Source: Rubritepida sp.
GTDB lineage: Bacteria > Pseudomonadota > Alphaproteobacteria > Acetobacterales > Acetobacteraceae
DNA: 9,351 nucleotides
Assembly (NCBI GenBank): GCA_028291485.1
Contig: JAQGHZ010000530.1
Location: 1 to 9,351, forward strand
Direction: 5' to 3'
Part shown: piece by piece, positions 1-5,597 of the stretch
Numbering within the stretch: the first letter of the stretch is position 1
Layout of the letters: the number at the start of each line of letters is the position of its first letter
Translations under genes and position numbers: made by a program
Notes under the pieces: model-generated
Told to the model about the DNA's origin: nothing
Database searches by the model: none
The model's input: the letters and a program-made list of their open reading frames with translations, nothing else

Positions 1-70
1 CTGCAGCGCCTGCCCCGCCTGCTACCTGCGCGCCGCCGGGTGGAAGGCCTATGCAGAAGGCGCGGCCTGA
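1..70 (+). CDS. queC: 3' end of a CxxCxxC protein, probable 7-cyano-7-deazaguanine synthase (partial)
   Basis: Reading from base 2, an open frame of 22 codons ends in TGA at 68-70 and enters from outside the window. Its residues begin with C-S-A-C-P-A-C followed by Y-L-R-A-A-G-W. QueC proteins end in a zinc-binding cluster of the form CxxCxxC followed by xLRAxG, and this tail matches that pattern closely. QueC makes preQ0 from carboxy-deazaguanine with ATP and ammonia, in the cytoplasm, on the queuosine pathway. Only the tail is visible, so the ATP-binding PP-loop and the first zinc-ligand cysteine cannot be checked. Another zinc-ribbon protein remains possible. The gene converges on the ThDP enzyme gene at 326-1945. 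Confidence 0.6.
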   Translation, partial: CSACPACYLRAAGWKAYAEGAA

Positions 71-96
71 AGACGCGTCACGGGTTGGACAGTGGA

Positions 97-119
97 TGCG
101 GGGGACTTTGTCCCCCGCA
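97..119 (+). repeat. 10-bp hairpin with TTT loop (left arm, first stem)
   Basis: TGCGGGGGAC at 97-106 pairs perfectly with GTCCCCCGCA at 110-119 around a TTT loop. It lies 27 nt after the putative queC stop codon, where a transcription terminator would be expected, but no T-run follows. The equivalent stem in the other arm is at 275-297. Confidence 0.8.
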
Positions 120-124
120 CCCCC

Positions 125-150
125 TACCAAAGGCCGAAAGGCCTTTGGTA
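125..150 (+). repeat. 11-bp perfect hairpin with GAAA tetraloop (left arm, second stem)
   Basis: TACCAAAGGCC at 125-135 pairs perfectly with GGCCTTTGGTA at 140-150. The loop is GAAA, a GNRA-type tetraloop on the + strand. The homologous stem in the other arm is at 244-265, where the AAA/TTT pairs are replaced by GGG/CCC-type pairs. Confidence 0.85.
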
Positions 151-160
151 ACCATGACTT

Positions 161-233
161 ATGGGAATTTGGGAGAGGGCTCGGAACGACCGTTGGATCA
201 GTGGTTGCGCCATGCCCTCTCCCAAATTCCCAT
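161..233. repeat. Perfect 20-bp inverted repeat around a 33-nt spacer
   Basis: ATGGGAATTTGGGAGAGGGC at 161-180 is the exact reverse complement of 214-233. The spacer 181-213 has no strong internal pairing. This is the only part of the composite element where the two arms are fully identical. It could form a 20-bp RNA stem or a DNA cruciform. A MITE was considered, but no target-site duplication is visible at its edges. Confidence 0.9.
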
Positions 234-243
234 GTGCCGGGGT

Positions 244-265
244 CCAGGGGCCCACTGGCCCCTGG
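244..265 (-). repeat. 9-bp perfect hairpin with 4-nt loop (right arm, second stem)
   Basis: CCAGGGGCC at 244-252 pairs perfectly with GGCCCCTGG at 257-265 around a CACT loop. Read on the minus strand it follows CCCCC and begins ACCAGGGGCC, matching the layout of the stem at 125-150 with paired substitutions. Confidence 0.8.
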
Positions 266-274
266 TGGGGGAGC

Positions 275-297
275 GCGAGGGGGCAAAGCCATCTCGC
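275..297 (-). repeat. Imperfect 10-bp hairpin with TTT loop (right arm, first stem)
   Basis: GCGAG at 275-279 pairs with CTCGC at 293-297, and GGC at 282-284 pairs with GCC at 288-290 around AAA (TTT on the minus strand). Positions 280/292 and 281/291 do not pair on the minus strand; on the plus strand 280/292 is a G-U wobble. It lies about 28 nt downstream of the stop codon of the ThDP enzyme gene, mirroring the stem at 97-119. Confidence 0.65.
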
Positions 298-325
298 ATC
301 CCACCCCCCAACCCGCGACGCGCCC

Positions 326-1945
326 TTAAGGCAGCACCGCCTGCATCGAGGTCTTCACCAGGATCGCCGCCGGTCCCGGCGCACGGATCGCGGCCTGCAT
401 CGCGGCGAAGTCGTCTCGCGTGTTCACGCGCGTCACCGGCATGCCGAAGGCCTGCGCCCAATGCGCGAAGTCGGGATTGGCAAACATGGTGCCGCTCATG
501 CGCCCCGGATGCTGGCGCTCCTGATGGATGCGGATGGAGGCGTAGCCCAGGTTCTCCGAAAGCAGCAGCTTGATGGGCAGGTTGCGTTCCACGGCCACGG
601 CGAGCTCCCCTCCGGTCATGAGGATGCCGCCATCACCGACGCCGCAGACCACGGTGCGGCCCGGGCAGCGCAGCGTGGCGGCGACGGCCGACGGCACGCC
701 GAAGCCCATGGCGCCGGAGATCGGCACGAGCAGCCGCTGGCCGGGCGAATAGGACAGCTTGCGATAGAAGGGCGCGCCGAAGGTGCCGGCGTCGAGCGTG
801 ATGATGCCGTCGGCCGGCAGCGCGGCGCCCACGGCCTGGGCGACCTCCGCGAAGGGCAGCCCATCGGGCCAGTCGCGCTGCTTCACCTGGCAGTCGGCGA
901 CGTGCAGCGCGCGCAGCTTCTCCGCCCAGGCCTTGCGGCCGGGCGGGACATTCGAGGCCGACATCGCGGCGATGAGCGCCAGCGCATCGGCCGCGATGGC
1001 GATCTCGGCCGGGAAGAGCCAGTTCAGGAATTTCGGGTCGGGGCAGAGGTGGATCAGCTTCTGGCCCGGCACCGGCCAGGAATAGCCCTGCGTGGTGATG
1101 TCGGTCAGCCGCGTGCCCAGCGCCAGGACCAGGTCGGCCGAGGCGAAGGCCTCGCGCTGCGCGTCCGGGTTCCGCAGGCCCATGTCGCCGGCATAGAGTG
1201 GCGAGTGGTTGTCGAAGAGATCCTGCCGGCGGAAGGAGACCGCGACGGGCAGGTGCCAGGCCTCGGCGAAGCGCGCCAGCGCAGCGCGGCCCTCGGGGCT
1301 CTCGAAGCCATGGCCGGCGAGCAGGATGGGCCGCTCCGCCTCGGCGATAGCGGTGGCGATGCGCGCCACATCCGAAGGCGCGATCGCAGCCGGTGTGGCC
1401 AGGCTGTACTGCGGCGCGACGGCCGCGCATTCCATGTCCAGCACGTCCTCGGGCAGTGAGAGCACGACGGGGCCGGGCACGCCCTGCATGGCCATGGCAT
1501 AGGCACGGGCGATGAGCTCGGGCACCTGCTCGGGCCGGGTCGCCTCGCCCACGAACTTGCAGAAGCGGCCGAACATGTGGCCGTAGTCGATCTCCTGGAA
1601 GGCGTCGCGGCGCAGGTCGCGTGCCTCCACCTGGCCGATCAGCAGGATGAGCGGGATGGCGTCCTGCTCGGCCGTGTGCAGCGCGATGGCGGCGTTGCAG
1701 GCACCCGGCCCGCGGCTGACCATGAACACGCCGGGACGCCCGGTGAGCTTGGCGTCCGCGATGGCCGCGAAGCCCGCGCCGCCCTCGTGCCGGTTGACCA
1801 CGAGGTCGATCGGCGCGTCGTGCAGCGCCTCCAGCAGGGCGATGAAGCTCTCGCCGGGCACGCAGAAGGCGCGGTCGATTCCCTGGGCGGCGAGAAAATC
1901 CACCAGGCGTTGGGCGGCTGTCGGCAAGGCTGTTCCCCGGATCAT
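326..1945 (-). CDS. ThDP-dependent enzyme, acetolactate synthase-like superfamily
   Basis: This 539-residue protein shows the full three-domain layout of the ThDP decarboxylase/synthase superfamily. The N-terminal PYR domain has V-P-G-E-S at 29-33 and the cofactor-activating glutamate E54 in R-H-E-G-G-A-G, followed by S-R-G-P-G-A-C-N near 77-84. The middle domain covers roughly 190-330. The C-terminal PP domain has G-A-M-G-F-G-V-P at 411-418 and the metal/diphosphate motif G437-D-G, with N465 as the second ligand. The usual N-N pair at the motif's end is E464-N465 here. The biosynthetic acetolactate synthase signature RFDDR is replaced by T-R-L-T-D-I-T-T, and the protein is shorter than AHAS (usually about 570), so a catabolic or uncharacterised activity on a 2-oxo acid is likelier than branched-chain amino acid synthesis. 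It is third on the minus strand behind the deacylase and a small membrane protein, 58 nt after the latter. The start codon has only a weak Shine-Dalgarno. Superfamily is certain; substrate is unknown. Confidence 0.93.
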   Translation of the reverse strand: MIRGTALPTAAQRLVDFLAAQGIDRAFCVPGESFIALLEALHDAPIDLVVNRHEGGAGFAAIADAKLTGRPGVFMVSRGPGACNAAIALHTAEQDAIPLILLIGQVEARDLRRDAFQEIDYGHMFGRFCKFVGEATRPEQVPELIARAYAMAMQGVPGPVVLSLPEDVLDMECAAVAPQYSLATPAAIAPSDVARIATAIAEAERPILLAGHGFESPEGRAALARFAEAWHLPVAVSFRRQDLFDNHSPLYAGDMGLRNPDAQREAFASADLVLALGTRLTDITTQGYSWPVPGQKLIHLCPDPKFLNWLFPAEIAIAADALALIAAMSASNVPPGRKAWAEKLRALHVADCQVKQRDWPDGLPFAEVAQAVGAALPADGIITLDAGTFGAPFYRKLSYSPGQRLLVPISGAMGFGVPSAVAATLRCPGRTVVCGVGDGGILMTGGELAVAVERNLPIKLLLSENLGYASIRIHQERQHPGRMSGTMFANPDFAHWAQAFGMPVTRVNTRDDFAAMQAAIRAPGPAAILVKTSMQAVLP

Positions 1946-2003
1946 TTGGTTCGCCCCGGTGTAGCCGCGCGAGCCGCATCGGCAAACCCGGCGCGCCCAG
2001 CTT

Positions 2004-2023
2004 TCAGCGAGGCGCCTCGCTGA
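2004..2023 (-). repeat. Perfect 20-bp palindrome over a stop codon
   Basis: TCAGCGAGGCGCCTCGCTGA is its own reverse complement. On the minus strand its last three bases are the TGA stop of the small membrane protein. In RNA it would fold into a stem of about 8 bp with a small loop, 58 nt before the start of the ThDP enzyme gene. It may act as an attenuator, a 3'-end stabiliser or a binding site. Confidence 0.8.
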
Positions 2024-2390
2024 TGCGCGTCGAGGTTTCGACGACGAGGCCGCGCTCGACGCGGATATTCGCCTCGATGGTGATCATCTGCCGGCTGTCG
2101 CCGGGCCGGCGCATCACGCAGGCCCACTCGCCGCTGTTGGTCGCCGGCGCGGCGCAGCTCAGGCCGAGCGAACCGAGATGCTGCACGGCCGGCCCCGGAT
2201 CCTGGCCCTCGGGCGAGAGCTGGTCGATGTCGCGCTTCAGCAGGATCGCGCCCTGCCGCGTGCCCTGCCGCAGATAGAGCTCGATCTGCGTCCGCTCGCG
2301 ATGGTTGGGCCAGAAGATGGCGACCAGGGCGACGACGAAGGCAATGACGAGGAAGACCAGCAGGGCCCGGCGCTTGGTCCCCTCCTCCAT
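2004..2390 (-). CDS. Small single-pass membrane protein of unknown function
   Basis: I do not recognise this 128-residue protein. A short basic N-terminus (K6-R7-R8) is followed by one hydrophobic segment at about 9-28, then a soluble domain of about 100 residues that the positive-inside rule places in the periplasm. Two cysteines, C79 in G-L-S-C and C91 in E-W-A-C, are spaced so that a disulfide is possible. The frame stays open upstream to an ATG at 2510, but that start would overlap the preceding deacylase gene and adds residues with no domain character, so the ATG at 2390 is preferred. It has no good Shine-Dalgarno. It starts 26 nt after the deacylase stop, so translational coupling is plausible. 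Its stop codon lies in a perfect 20-bp palindrome. It may be a conserved family protein unrelated to the catabolic genes. Confidence 0.75.
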   Translation of the reverse strand: MEEGTKRRALLVFLVIAFVVALVAIFWPNHRERTQIELYLRQGTRQGAILLKRDIDQLSPEGQDPGPAVQHLGSLGLSCAAPATNSGEWACVMRRPGDSRQMITIEANIRVERGLVVETSTRISEAPR

Positions 2391-2416
2391 GCGATTCGAG
2401 ATCTGCGGATCGGCCC

Positions 2417-3895
2417 TCACCCGGGTCTGAGCCTGGGATTGCCGAGGAAGCGGCCGGGCGCCGCCGTGCCGGGCTCCGAGCCCTCGGTGTAGGTGGTCAC
2501 GCCGTTGCACCAGACCTGCTCGATGCCCTCGGAGACGAGGTCCGGCTCGGACCAGGTCGCGTTGTCGCGCACGCGGGCCGGGTCGAAGAGCACGAGGTCG
2601 GCGAAGTTGCCGGGGCGGATGGTGCCGCGGTCGGGCATGCCGAAGATGCCCGCCGGGCGGCCGGTCATCTTGTGGATCGCCGTCTCCAGGCTGAAGAGCT
2701 TGACGTCGCGCACATACATCCCCAGCACGCGGGGAAAGGTGCCCCAGAGGCGCGGATGCGGCTTGGCGTCATGCGGAATGCCGTCGCTGCCGATCATCGA
2801 GCGCGGATGCGCCATGATGCGGCGGACATCGCCCTCGTCCATGGCGAAGGTGATGGCGCCGGCGGGCAGCAACTTGTCGGCCGCGGCGCGGCGCGTCAGG
2901 CCCCATTCCTGCGCGACGTCGTCCAGGTTGCGGCCGGCCATCTCCGGGTGAGGCACGGACCAGGTGATCTGCACCGGCACGTCCTGCCGCAGCTTGTCGG
3001 GCATGAGGACGGTGGAGCCGGCGGGATAGGGGTAGACGTCGAAGGCCACGGGCTGGTCCTGCGCCATGGCGTCCATCAGCGCCAGCGTCTCGCGCGAGCG
3101 CCCGAAATTCTCGCTCATGCTGCACTTGTGATGGCTGATGCAGAGGTCGAGCGCGCCGGTCTCGCCGCCGGCCTCGCGCGTGGTGCGCAGCGTCTCGCGG
3201 ATGCTGTCGAGCACGTGGTCCGCCTCGTCGCGCATATGGGTGGCGTACATGCCGCCCACCTCGGCCACGACCTCGGCGATGGCGATGACCTCCTCCGTCG
3301 TCGCCTGGGCGTTGGGCGGGTAGTAGAGGCCGGTGGAGAAGCCGCAGGCGCCCTCGCGCAGGGATTCGCGCAGGCGGTCCTGCATCTTCACGATCTCGTG
3401 GTCCTTGGCGGCGCGGTAGACGTCGCCGTCCATGGCCTCCACGCGGAGCGACATGTTGCCGCAGAAGGCGAAGGTGTTCACGGCCGTGGGGCGTTTCGTC
3501 AGCGCCTGGGCGTATTCGCCGAAGCTGCCCATGGTGAACCAGCTCTCGTCGCCCAGGAGGTCGAGCGGCGGCGGCGGGCGCTTGGTCATGCGGACCGGGG
3601 CCAGGCTGACGCCGCAATTGCCGACGACCACGGTGGTGACGCCCTGGCTCGTCTTGCAGTGCACGCATTCCGGGCCGCAGGTCACCAGCCGGTCGTCATG
3701 GGTGTGGGCATCGATGAAGCCGGGCGCCAGTGCGCGGCCGTTCGCCTGGATCTCCGTCTGCCCCGCCATGCTGCCGAGGTCGCCCACGGCCAGGATCCGG
3801 TCCCCCTCCACGGCCACGTCCCCGCGGAAGCGCGGCGCACCGGTCCCATCGAAAACGGTGGCGTCCCGGATCACGAGGTCGCAGCGCAGGGTCAT
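2417..3895 (-). CDS. N-acyl-D-amino-acid deacylase (D-aminoacylase), amidohydrolase superfamily
   Basis: This cytoplasmic zinc hydrolase should cleave N-acyl-D-amino acids to a free D-amino acid and a carboxylate. It has 492 residues; characterised D-aminoacylases have about 480. Visible elements in order are an N-terminal beta-sandwich strand set (1-57), P-G-F-I-D-A-H64-T-H66-D-D, the G-N-C94-G metal-bridging cysteine loop, H220 in Y-A-T-H, S-H255-H256-K, the catalytic aspartate D371 in I-G-S-D-G, H-P-R-L-W-G-T-F-P-R-V-L at 380-391, and the closing R-G-T-I-R-P-G-N-F-A-D-L-V-L-F-D stretch at 423-438. These correspond well to the known C96, H67/H69, H220, H250 and D366 of the Alcaligenes enzyme. 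The frame stays open to 5443, but homology begins at M-T-L-R-C and a GAGGAGA Shine-Dalgarno sits 5 nt upstream. No signal peptide is seen. It diverges from the TRAP operon and leads a minus-strand cluster. The acyl group and the preference for D-Glu, D-Asp or neutral residues are not readable. Confidence 0.95.
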   Translation of the reverse strand: MTLRCDLVIRDATVFDGTGAPRFRGDVAVEGDRILAVGDLGSMAGQTEIQANGRALAPGFIDAHTHDDRLVTCGPECVHCKTSQGVTTVVVGNCGVSLAPVRMTKRPPPPLDLLGDESWFTMGSFGEYAQALTKRPTAVNTFAFCGNMSLRVEAMDGDVYRAAKDHEIVKMQDRLRESLREGACGFSTGLYYPPNAQATTEEVIAIAEVVAEVGGMYATHMRDEADHVLDSIRETLRTTREAGGETGALDLCISHHKCSMSENFGRSRETLALMDAMAQDQPVAFDVYPYPAGSTVLMPDKLRQDVPVQITWSVPHPEMAGRNLDDVAQEWGLTRRAAADKLLPAGAITFAMDEGDVRRIMAHPRSMIGSDGIPHDAKPHPRLWGTFPRVLGMYVRDVKLFSLETAIHKMTGRPAGIFGMPDRGTIRPGNFADLVLFDPARVRDNATWSEPDLVSEGIEQVWCNGVTTYTEGSEPGTAAPGRFLGNPRLRPG

Positions 3896-4030
3896 GGTTC
3901 TCTCCTCAAGGGTCGGGGATGATGGCCCAGCCCGGCACCGAGCGCCATCGGGTGGCGGAGCACCGCCCTGGATTGCAACCTGTCCCCGGCATGACGTATC
4001 GGTGAGGGCAAGGAAATCCAGGAGGAAGCC
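3896..4030. promoter_or_regulatory. Divergent promoter region between deacylase and TRAP operons
   Basis: This 135-bp gap separates two divergent start codons and must hold the promoters of both units. A TTGCAA at 3973-3978 could be a -35 box for the TRAP operon, with a weak TATCGG 18 nt downstream. GGCGG/CCGCC at 3954-3967 and CGCCA/TGGCG at 3943-3957 are short overlapping inverted repeats that could be an operator. No regulator gene is in the window, and no known operator sequence was recognised. Confidence 0.45.
3901..3907 (-). promoter_or_regulatory. Shine-Dalgarno that fixes the deacylase start
   Basis: On the minus strand this reads GAGGAGA, 5 nt before the ATG at 3895. It supports the 492-residue start and argues against the much longer open frame that continues antisense to the TRAP genes. 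Confidence 0.8.
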
Positions 4031-5005
4031 ATGTCCCTGTTCCGCCGCGCGGCAATCACCGCGGCCCTCGCCGGCCTCATGGCCGGGCCCGCGCTCGCGC
4101 AGACCCAGCTCACGCTCCAGCACCCGCTGCCGACCAACAGCCACTACGGCGTCGGCGCCGCGGCCTTCAAGGAGACGCTGGAGCGACTGACCAGCAACCG
4201 GTACCGCGTCACCGTCCAGCGCAACGACAACGAGCGCGAGATGGTGGAGAGCGCGCAGATCGGCACGATCGACTGCACCATGACCTCCACCGGCCCGGTC
4301 GGGAACTTCGTGCCGGCCGTGCGCAATGTGGACGTGCCCTTCCTCTTCCGCGACTACGCCCATGCCCGCGGCGTGCTGGACAGCGAGATCGGCCAGTCGA
4401 TCCTGAGCCAGTTCAACGCCCGCGGCCTGGTCGGCGTGATCTGGCTGGAGAACGGCTTCCGCCACCTCACCAACAGCCGGCGCGAGGTGAACCTGCCCGC
4501 CGACATGCGTGGCCTGAAGGTGCGCACCATGGAGAACCAGGTGCACATGCGCGCCTTCACCACGCTGGGCGCGCTGCCGACTCCGATGGCCTTCTCCGAG
4601 CTGGTGCCGGCGCTGCAGCAGGGCACGGTGGACGGGCAGGAGAACCCGATCCCGGTGATCGTGGCGAACAACCTGAACCAGGTGCAGCGCTACCTGACGC
4701 TGACCTCGCACGTCTATTCGCCGGCGCTGCTGATCTGCAATCCCGGCACGATGGGCCGGCTCAACTCCGCCGACCGCGCCTCCTTCATGGAGGCCGCCCG
4801 CGCCGCGCAGATGGCCAATCGTAACCGCGTCTCGGCCGACGACGCCTCCGGCGTGGAGGAGCTGCGCCGGCGCGGCATGATCGTGGTGACAACGGTGGAC
4901 ACGGCCGCCTTCCAGGCCGCGCTGGCCCCGGCCTTCGCCGAATACGAGCGCACGCTGGACGGCGCCCTGCTGCGCCGCATCCGCGACTGGCGCCCGGCGC
5001 AGTAG
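4031..5005 (+). CDS. dctP: TRAP transporter solute-binding protein, DctP family
   Basis: This 324-residue periplasmic binding protein captures an organic acid-type ligand for the TRAP permease encoded just downstream. It has a Sec signal peptide with R5-R6, a hydrophobic core and an A-L-A cleavage site near residues 21-23. The mature part has family hallmarks: M-R-G-L-K-V-R165-T, whose arginine normally salt-bridges the ligand carboxylate, then P-T-P-M-A-F-S-E-L at 183-191 and Q-G-T-V-D-G-Q-E-N-P at 197-206. A strong AGGAGGA lies 4 nt before the ATG. Four bases separate its stop from dctQ. The ligand is unknown; the divergent D-aminoacylase makes an N-acyl amino acid or a related carboxylate a reasonable guess. 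The symbol denotes the family, not a proven C4-dicarboxylate function. Confidence 0.95.
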   Translation: MSLFRRAAITAALAGLMAGPALAQTQLTLQHPLPTNSHYGVGAAAFKETLERLTSNRYRVTVQRNDNEREMVESAQIGTIDCTMTSTGPVGNFVPAVRNVDVPFLFRDYAHARGVLDSEIGQSILSQFNARGLVGVIWLENGFRHLTNSRREVNLPADMRGLKVRTMENQVHMRAFTTLGALPTPMAFSELVPALQQGTVDGQENPIPVIVANNLNQVQRYLTLTSHVYSPALLICNPGTMGRLNSADRASFMEAARAAQMANRNRVSADDASGVEELRRRGMIVVTTVDTAAFQAALAPAFAEYERTLDGALLRRIRDWRPAQ

Positions 5006-5009
5006 CGGC

Positions 5010-5597
5010 ATGAACGCGATGAACCTGCTGCCGCTGGAGATCGTGGCGGCCGCGACGGTGGCGGTCGTGCTGCTCGCCCTCTGGCTCGCCGGGCGGGACG
5101 GCGCGCTGCGGCGCGGCATCCTCGCGGCCGACCGGATCGCCACCGGCCTCGCCACCCTGCTCGCCTGCGCGGCGCTGGTTATCGCGGTCGTGGCCGGCTT
5201 CTGGCAGGTCATCGCGCGCTTCGCGACCGAGACGCCCTCCATCTGGTCCGAGGCGCTGGTGCGCACCGCACTGATCTGGATGGCCTTCCTCGGACTCGCG
5301 GCGGCACTCCGAACCGGCGCGCTGGTCTCCATCGACGTGGCGCATCGCCACACGCGCGGCGCGCTGCGCCGGGCGCTGGACGCGGCGGCGCTAGCCTGCA
5401 ACCTCTCGCTGATGGGCGTGCTGCTCTGGTTCGGCTGGATCATGGCCGGGCGCGTGCAGTTCCAGGAGATGGCCGGCCTCGAGGTCTCGATGAGCTGGGG
5501 CTACGCGGCCCTGCCCATCGGCGCGGCCTTCGCCCTCCTCGGCGCGCTCGGGCATTTCCTCGACAGACGTGCGGAAGAGCTGGAGATGGCCGTATGA
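5010..5597 (+). CDS. dctQ: TRAP transporter small permease subunit, DctQ family
   Basis: This 195-residue membrane protein pairs with the large permease subunit to form the TRAP transport channel. Hydrophobic segments are visible at about 9-27, 46-68, 82-103, 124-146 and 163-184. The family signature is in the middle: an arginine after the second segment (V-I-A-R-F), then P-S-I-W-S-E-A-L-V-R and F-L-G-L-A-A-A-L-R-T-G. Most DctQ proteins have four membrane helices, so the first segment here looks additional. The gene sits 4 nt after dctP and overlaps dctM by 4 nt (ATGA), with weak Shine-Dalgarno signals, as expected for translational coupling. Starts at 5010 and 5019 are both possible. Confidence 0.9.
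   Translation: MNAMNLLPLEIVAAATVAVVLLALWLAGRDGALRRGILAADRIATGLATLLACAALVIAVVAGFWQVIARFATETPSIWSEALVRTALIWMAFLGLAAALRTGALVSIDVAHRHTRGALRRALDAAALACNLSLMGVLLWFGWIMAGRVQFQEMAGLEVSMSWGYAALPIGAAFALLGALGHFLDRRAEELEMAV

Larger units (their letters stand above)
71..325. repeat. Composite inverted repeat filling the space between two convergent stop codons
   Basis: The left arm (71-180, read on +) and the right arm (325-214, read on -) align from the base after each stop codon. Both begin RGRCGCGTC, then CGGGTTGG, then GGATGCG, then a hairpin with a TTT loop, then CCCCC, then a hairpin beginning ACCA and containing GGCC on both sides, and finish with the identical 20-mer starting ATGGGAATTT. The arms are perfect over the inner 20 bp and, by eye, roughly 70-80% identical elsewhere. 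A 33-nt spacer (181-213) separates them. No credible coding frame is present. It resembles a BIME-like pair of palindromic repeats and probably also works as a bidirectional terminator. Family membership is inference. Confidence 0.85.

Noticed and set aside
161..233. A MITE or IS remnant with 20-bp terminal repeats.
   Set aside because: No flanking target duplication is visible, and the homology between the arms extends beyond the repeat to the neighbouring stop codons, so it is part of the larger composite element.
161..1459. A 432-codon + strand frame across the intergenic repeat and the ThDP gene.
   Set aside because: It starts in the inverted repeat, lacks a ribosome-binding site and is antisense to a protein with intact ThDP motifs.
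1990..1997. GGCGCGCC palindrome between the small membrane protein gene and the ThDP gene.
   Set aside because: An 8-bp GC-only palindrome is expected by chance in DNA this GC-rich.
3896..5443. The deacylase frame stays open for more than 500 codons upstream, antisense to dctP and dctQ.
   Set aside because: The extension is rich in Arg, Ala and Gly without family resemblance, lies opposite two clear genes, and the true start has a Shine-Dalgarno and matches the family's N-terminus.
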